The translations under genes and the position numbers were made by a program. A stretch of 64,000 bases of DNA from CBDFLA01 sp965248915 (GTDB lineage Bacteria; Pseudomonadota; Alphaproteobacteria; M2410): contig OZ252216.1 of NCBI GenBank assembly GCA_965248915.1, positions 930,001 through 994,000 on the forward strand, in the 5' to 3' direction. Shown piece after piece: positions 62,274 through 64,000 of the stretch. Each line of letters begins with the position of its first letter. Position 1 is the stretch's first letter. The notes under the pieces were generated by a model, which had not been told where the DNA came from, searched no databases, and was given only the letters and a program-made list of their open reading frames with translations.

Positions 62274-64000
62274 GTGGCAGAAATAGATCATAGCCGCTTG
62301 GTTCTGGGTGTTGAAAAATCCTTTAAAGGAAGACCCTGGGTCGCGCGCGGCTGCGACGACCGATTGGCTTTGGCGCATGCACAACGAAGTGGCGTGCCCG
62401 AAGTGATTGGCCGGGTGCTTGCGGGGCGAGGCGTATCCCTTGAAGAGTCCGAGCACTTCTTAAACCCAACACTGCGTCACTACATGCCGGATCCCAATGT
62501 CATGCGGGACATGGATGTGGCGACCGAGAAGCTCCACGAAGCAATTGAGCGGGGCGACAAAATTGCGGTCTTTGGCGACTATGATGTCGATGGGGCAACT
62601 TCAACCGCACTCCTCATGCGTTTCTTCCAAGCGATTGGAATAAACATTGGGTTCTATATCCCGGATCGACAGAAGGAGGGATACGGTCCCAATGTTGCGG
62701 CCTTTAGGCAGCTGCGGTCTGAAGGTGCCGACATCGCGATTTGTGTCGATTGTGGAACCATGTCTTTTGAGCCACTCATCGCTGCTGATGAAATGGGGCT
62801 CAGGGTCATTGTTGTGGATCATCATCAGGCGAGTGCTGAGCTTCCCCCTTGCGCGGCTCTGATCAATCCAAACCGCATGGACGACGAAAGCGGTCTTGGC
62901 CAATTGGCGGCGGTGGGCGTTGCCTTTTTCTTGATCGTCGCCTTGAACCGACGTCTCCGTGAAACCGGCTGGTATGAAAAACAAGGCCAGCAAGCGCCAG
63001 ACCTTATGCAGTGGTTGGACCTTGTGGCACTCGGCACCATTTGTGATGTGGTGCCGCTCACTGGCATCAACCGCGCGTTGGCGACCCAAGGTTTGAAGAC
63101 CATGCGCGGGCGACGCAATCCCGGCATTGCTGCCTTGGCGGATGTCGCACGAATTTCAGAACCGGCAGGCGCTTACCATGCAGGCTTCATCATCGGTCCG
63201 CGTATTAATGCCGGCGGGCGCGTGGGAAAGTCTGATTTGGGAACCCGAATTCTTTCGAGTGGCGATGCGCAAGAGACCACAGGTATCGCCTATGAATTGG
63301 ACAGGCTCAACCGTGAACGCCAAGATATTGAAGCGCAAGTACTGGCGCAAGCATCCCAGATGGCCGAACAACCTGAGGTGCAGGACCAGGCGGTTGCGGT
63401 ACTTGCCGGGGACGGTTGGCATCCAGGCGTCATTGGTATTGTTGCGAGCCGCATAAAGGAAAAGCTGGATCGCCCCACATTCATTCTGGCCAAGGGCGAC
63501 AATGGATTGGCGAAAGGGTCAGGCAGGTCGATCACTGGCGTCGATCTGGGTCAAGCCGTTGCTCTCGCGAGAAGTGAGGGGATTTTGGCTGACGGCGGCG
63601 GGCACAAAATGGCGGCCGGTCTGACCGTTGCCATCGACCGCATTCCTGATCTCATTCAGTTCTTTGACAAATACCTGGCGAGCGAGGTGTCGGCGGCGAG
63701 ATCTGGGCGAGCCCGTCAAATTGATGCATCCGTTTCGGCGAGTGGGGTTAATCGCGAATTGGCTGTGCAGATACAATCCCTTGGACCTTATGGTCCGGGC
63801 AATCCCGAACCGAACTTTGCCCTAGCCGATGTTACCATCACCAAAGCCGACATCGTTGGGGACGGTCATGTCAGGTGTTTTCTTGTGGGATCGGGGGGCA
63901 AACGTCTCAAGGCCATCGCCTTTCGAGTAGCCGACAGCGAGCTTGGATCAGCCTTGTTGGCGCGCGAGGGACGGCCGCTTCATTTGGCGGGCAAGATCCG
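62274..64000 (+). CDS. recJ: Single-stranded-DNA-specific exonuclease RecJ, 3'-truncated by window edge
   Basis: 5'-3' exonuclease in recombination and mismatch repair. The GTG at 62274 has AAAGGAAG just upstream, and the frame stays open to the end of the window (575 residues visible). DHH-superfamily motifs are present: AVFGDYDVDGATSTAL (motif I), ICVDCGT, and VVDHHQASAE (motif III). The later GPRINAGGRVGKSDL and SGRSITGVDLGQ segments and GGGHKMAAGL (DHHA1) are in place. The full protein is usually about 570-610 residues, so only a few residues are missing. Confidence 0.95.
   Translation, partial: MAEIDHSRLVLGVEKSFKGRPWVARGCDDRLALAHAQRSGVPEVIGRVLAGRGVSLEESEHFLNPTLRHYMPDPNVMRDMDVATEKLHEAIERGDKIAVFGDYDVDGATSTALLMRFFQAIGINIGFYIPDRQKEGYGPNVAAFRQLRSEGADIAICVDCGTMSFEPLIAADEMGLRVIVVDHHQASAELPPCAALINPNRMDDESGLGQLAAVGVAFFLIVALNRRLRETGWYEKQGQQAPDLMQWLDLVALGTICDVVPLTGINRALATQGLKTMRGRRNPGIAALADVARISEPAGAYHAGFIIGPRINAGGRVGKSDLGTRILSSGDAQETTGIAYELDRLNRERQDIEAQVLAQASQMAEQPEVQDQAVAVLAGDGWHPGVIGIVASRIKEKLDRPTFILAKGDNGLAKGSGRSITGVDLGQAVALARSEGILADGGGHKMAAGLTVAIDRIPDLIQFFDKYLASEVSAARSGRARQIDASVSASGVNRELAVQIQSLGPYGPGNPEPNFALADVTITKADIVGDGHVRCFLVGSGGKRLKAIAFRVADSELGSALLAREGRPLHLAGKI

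Noticed and set aside
1..64000. CRISPR arrays, insertion sequences, rRNA genes, complete prophage
   Set aside because: No regularly spaced direct repeats, transposase genes, rRNA sequence or phage structural genes were recognised anywhere in the window.

Overview
This window is one contiguous stretch of an alphaproteobacterial chromosome. The evidence is the Rsh–pyrE–pdxJ–acpS–lepB–rnc–era–recO block, a 5-aminolevulinate synthase (HemA) instead of the C5 route, an LdtR-type MarR regulator, the bamE / CBP3-like chaperone / DUF177 / rpmF / plsX / fabH / ihfA / MerR run, DUF2842, and an alaC–hom–glpX–recJ run. The host looks like a free-living aerobic heterotroph: it has heme A synthase, a bc1-complex chaperone, a class I PHA synthase, a TRAP organic-acid transporter and a B12-dependent fused isobutyryl-CoA mutase. 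I cannot name the genus from sequence alone. Both ends cut genes: rsh lacks its 5' end and recJ its 3' end.

Layout. 1-9459 (+): stringent response, pyrimidine, PLP and phospholipid/protein-processing housekeeping genes, ending with parC. 9460-24247 is more accessory: a small PH-like membrane protein, a VWA lipoprotein, a dctPQM TRAP operon, Bpt (N-degron tagging), an SLC13 transporter with RCK domains, a flavin reductase, a penicillin-acylase-family hydrolase, a beta-hydroxyacid dehydrogenase, a TolB-like membrane protein and hemB. 24514-32264: icmF, ldtR, a glycerophosphodiesterase, hemA and glyA. 32311-37613 is a tight nrdR–ribD–ribE–ribBX–ribH–nusB–thiL operon. 37888-45489: a K+-independent H+-pyrophosphatase, then envelope, respiratory and lipid genes, ending at tRNA-Pro(GGG).

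45490-48615 is the most interesting stretch. Directly downstream of the tRNA-Pro gene and its terminator lie a secreted protein that reads as a cholesterol-dependent-cytolysin (CDC) family pore former without the classical membrane-recognition domain, and a membrane-anchored T4-lysozyme-fold protein with two of three catalytic residues changed. A 26-residue membrane protein and DUF2842 follow, then ctaA. 50177-51556 is a small accessory pocket with a DUF4145 protein, a gene-poor segment and a 49-residue basic protein. 51557-64000: a CoA-binding protein, an enoyl-CoA hydratase, rplM–rpsI, argC, an XRE/2TM regulator, an ORF joining an integrase-type N-terminus to a ClpX-type zinc finger, phaC, a small lipoprotein, and alaC–hom–glpX–recJ.

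Main observations: (1) the CDC-like protein next to tRNA-Pro; (2) a flagellin-like N-terminal extension read in frame into signal peptidase I; (3) the integrase-arm/ClpX-zinc-finger fusion; (4) the lysozyme-fold protein with altered catalytic residues; (5) small genes missed by usual length cut-offs (26 and 49 residues). All assignments come from reading the sequence; no database search was run.
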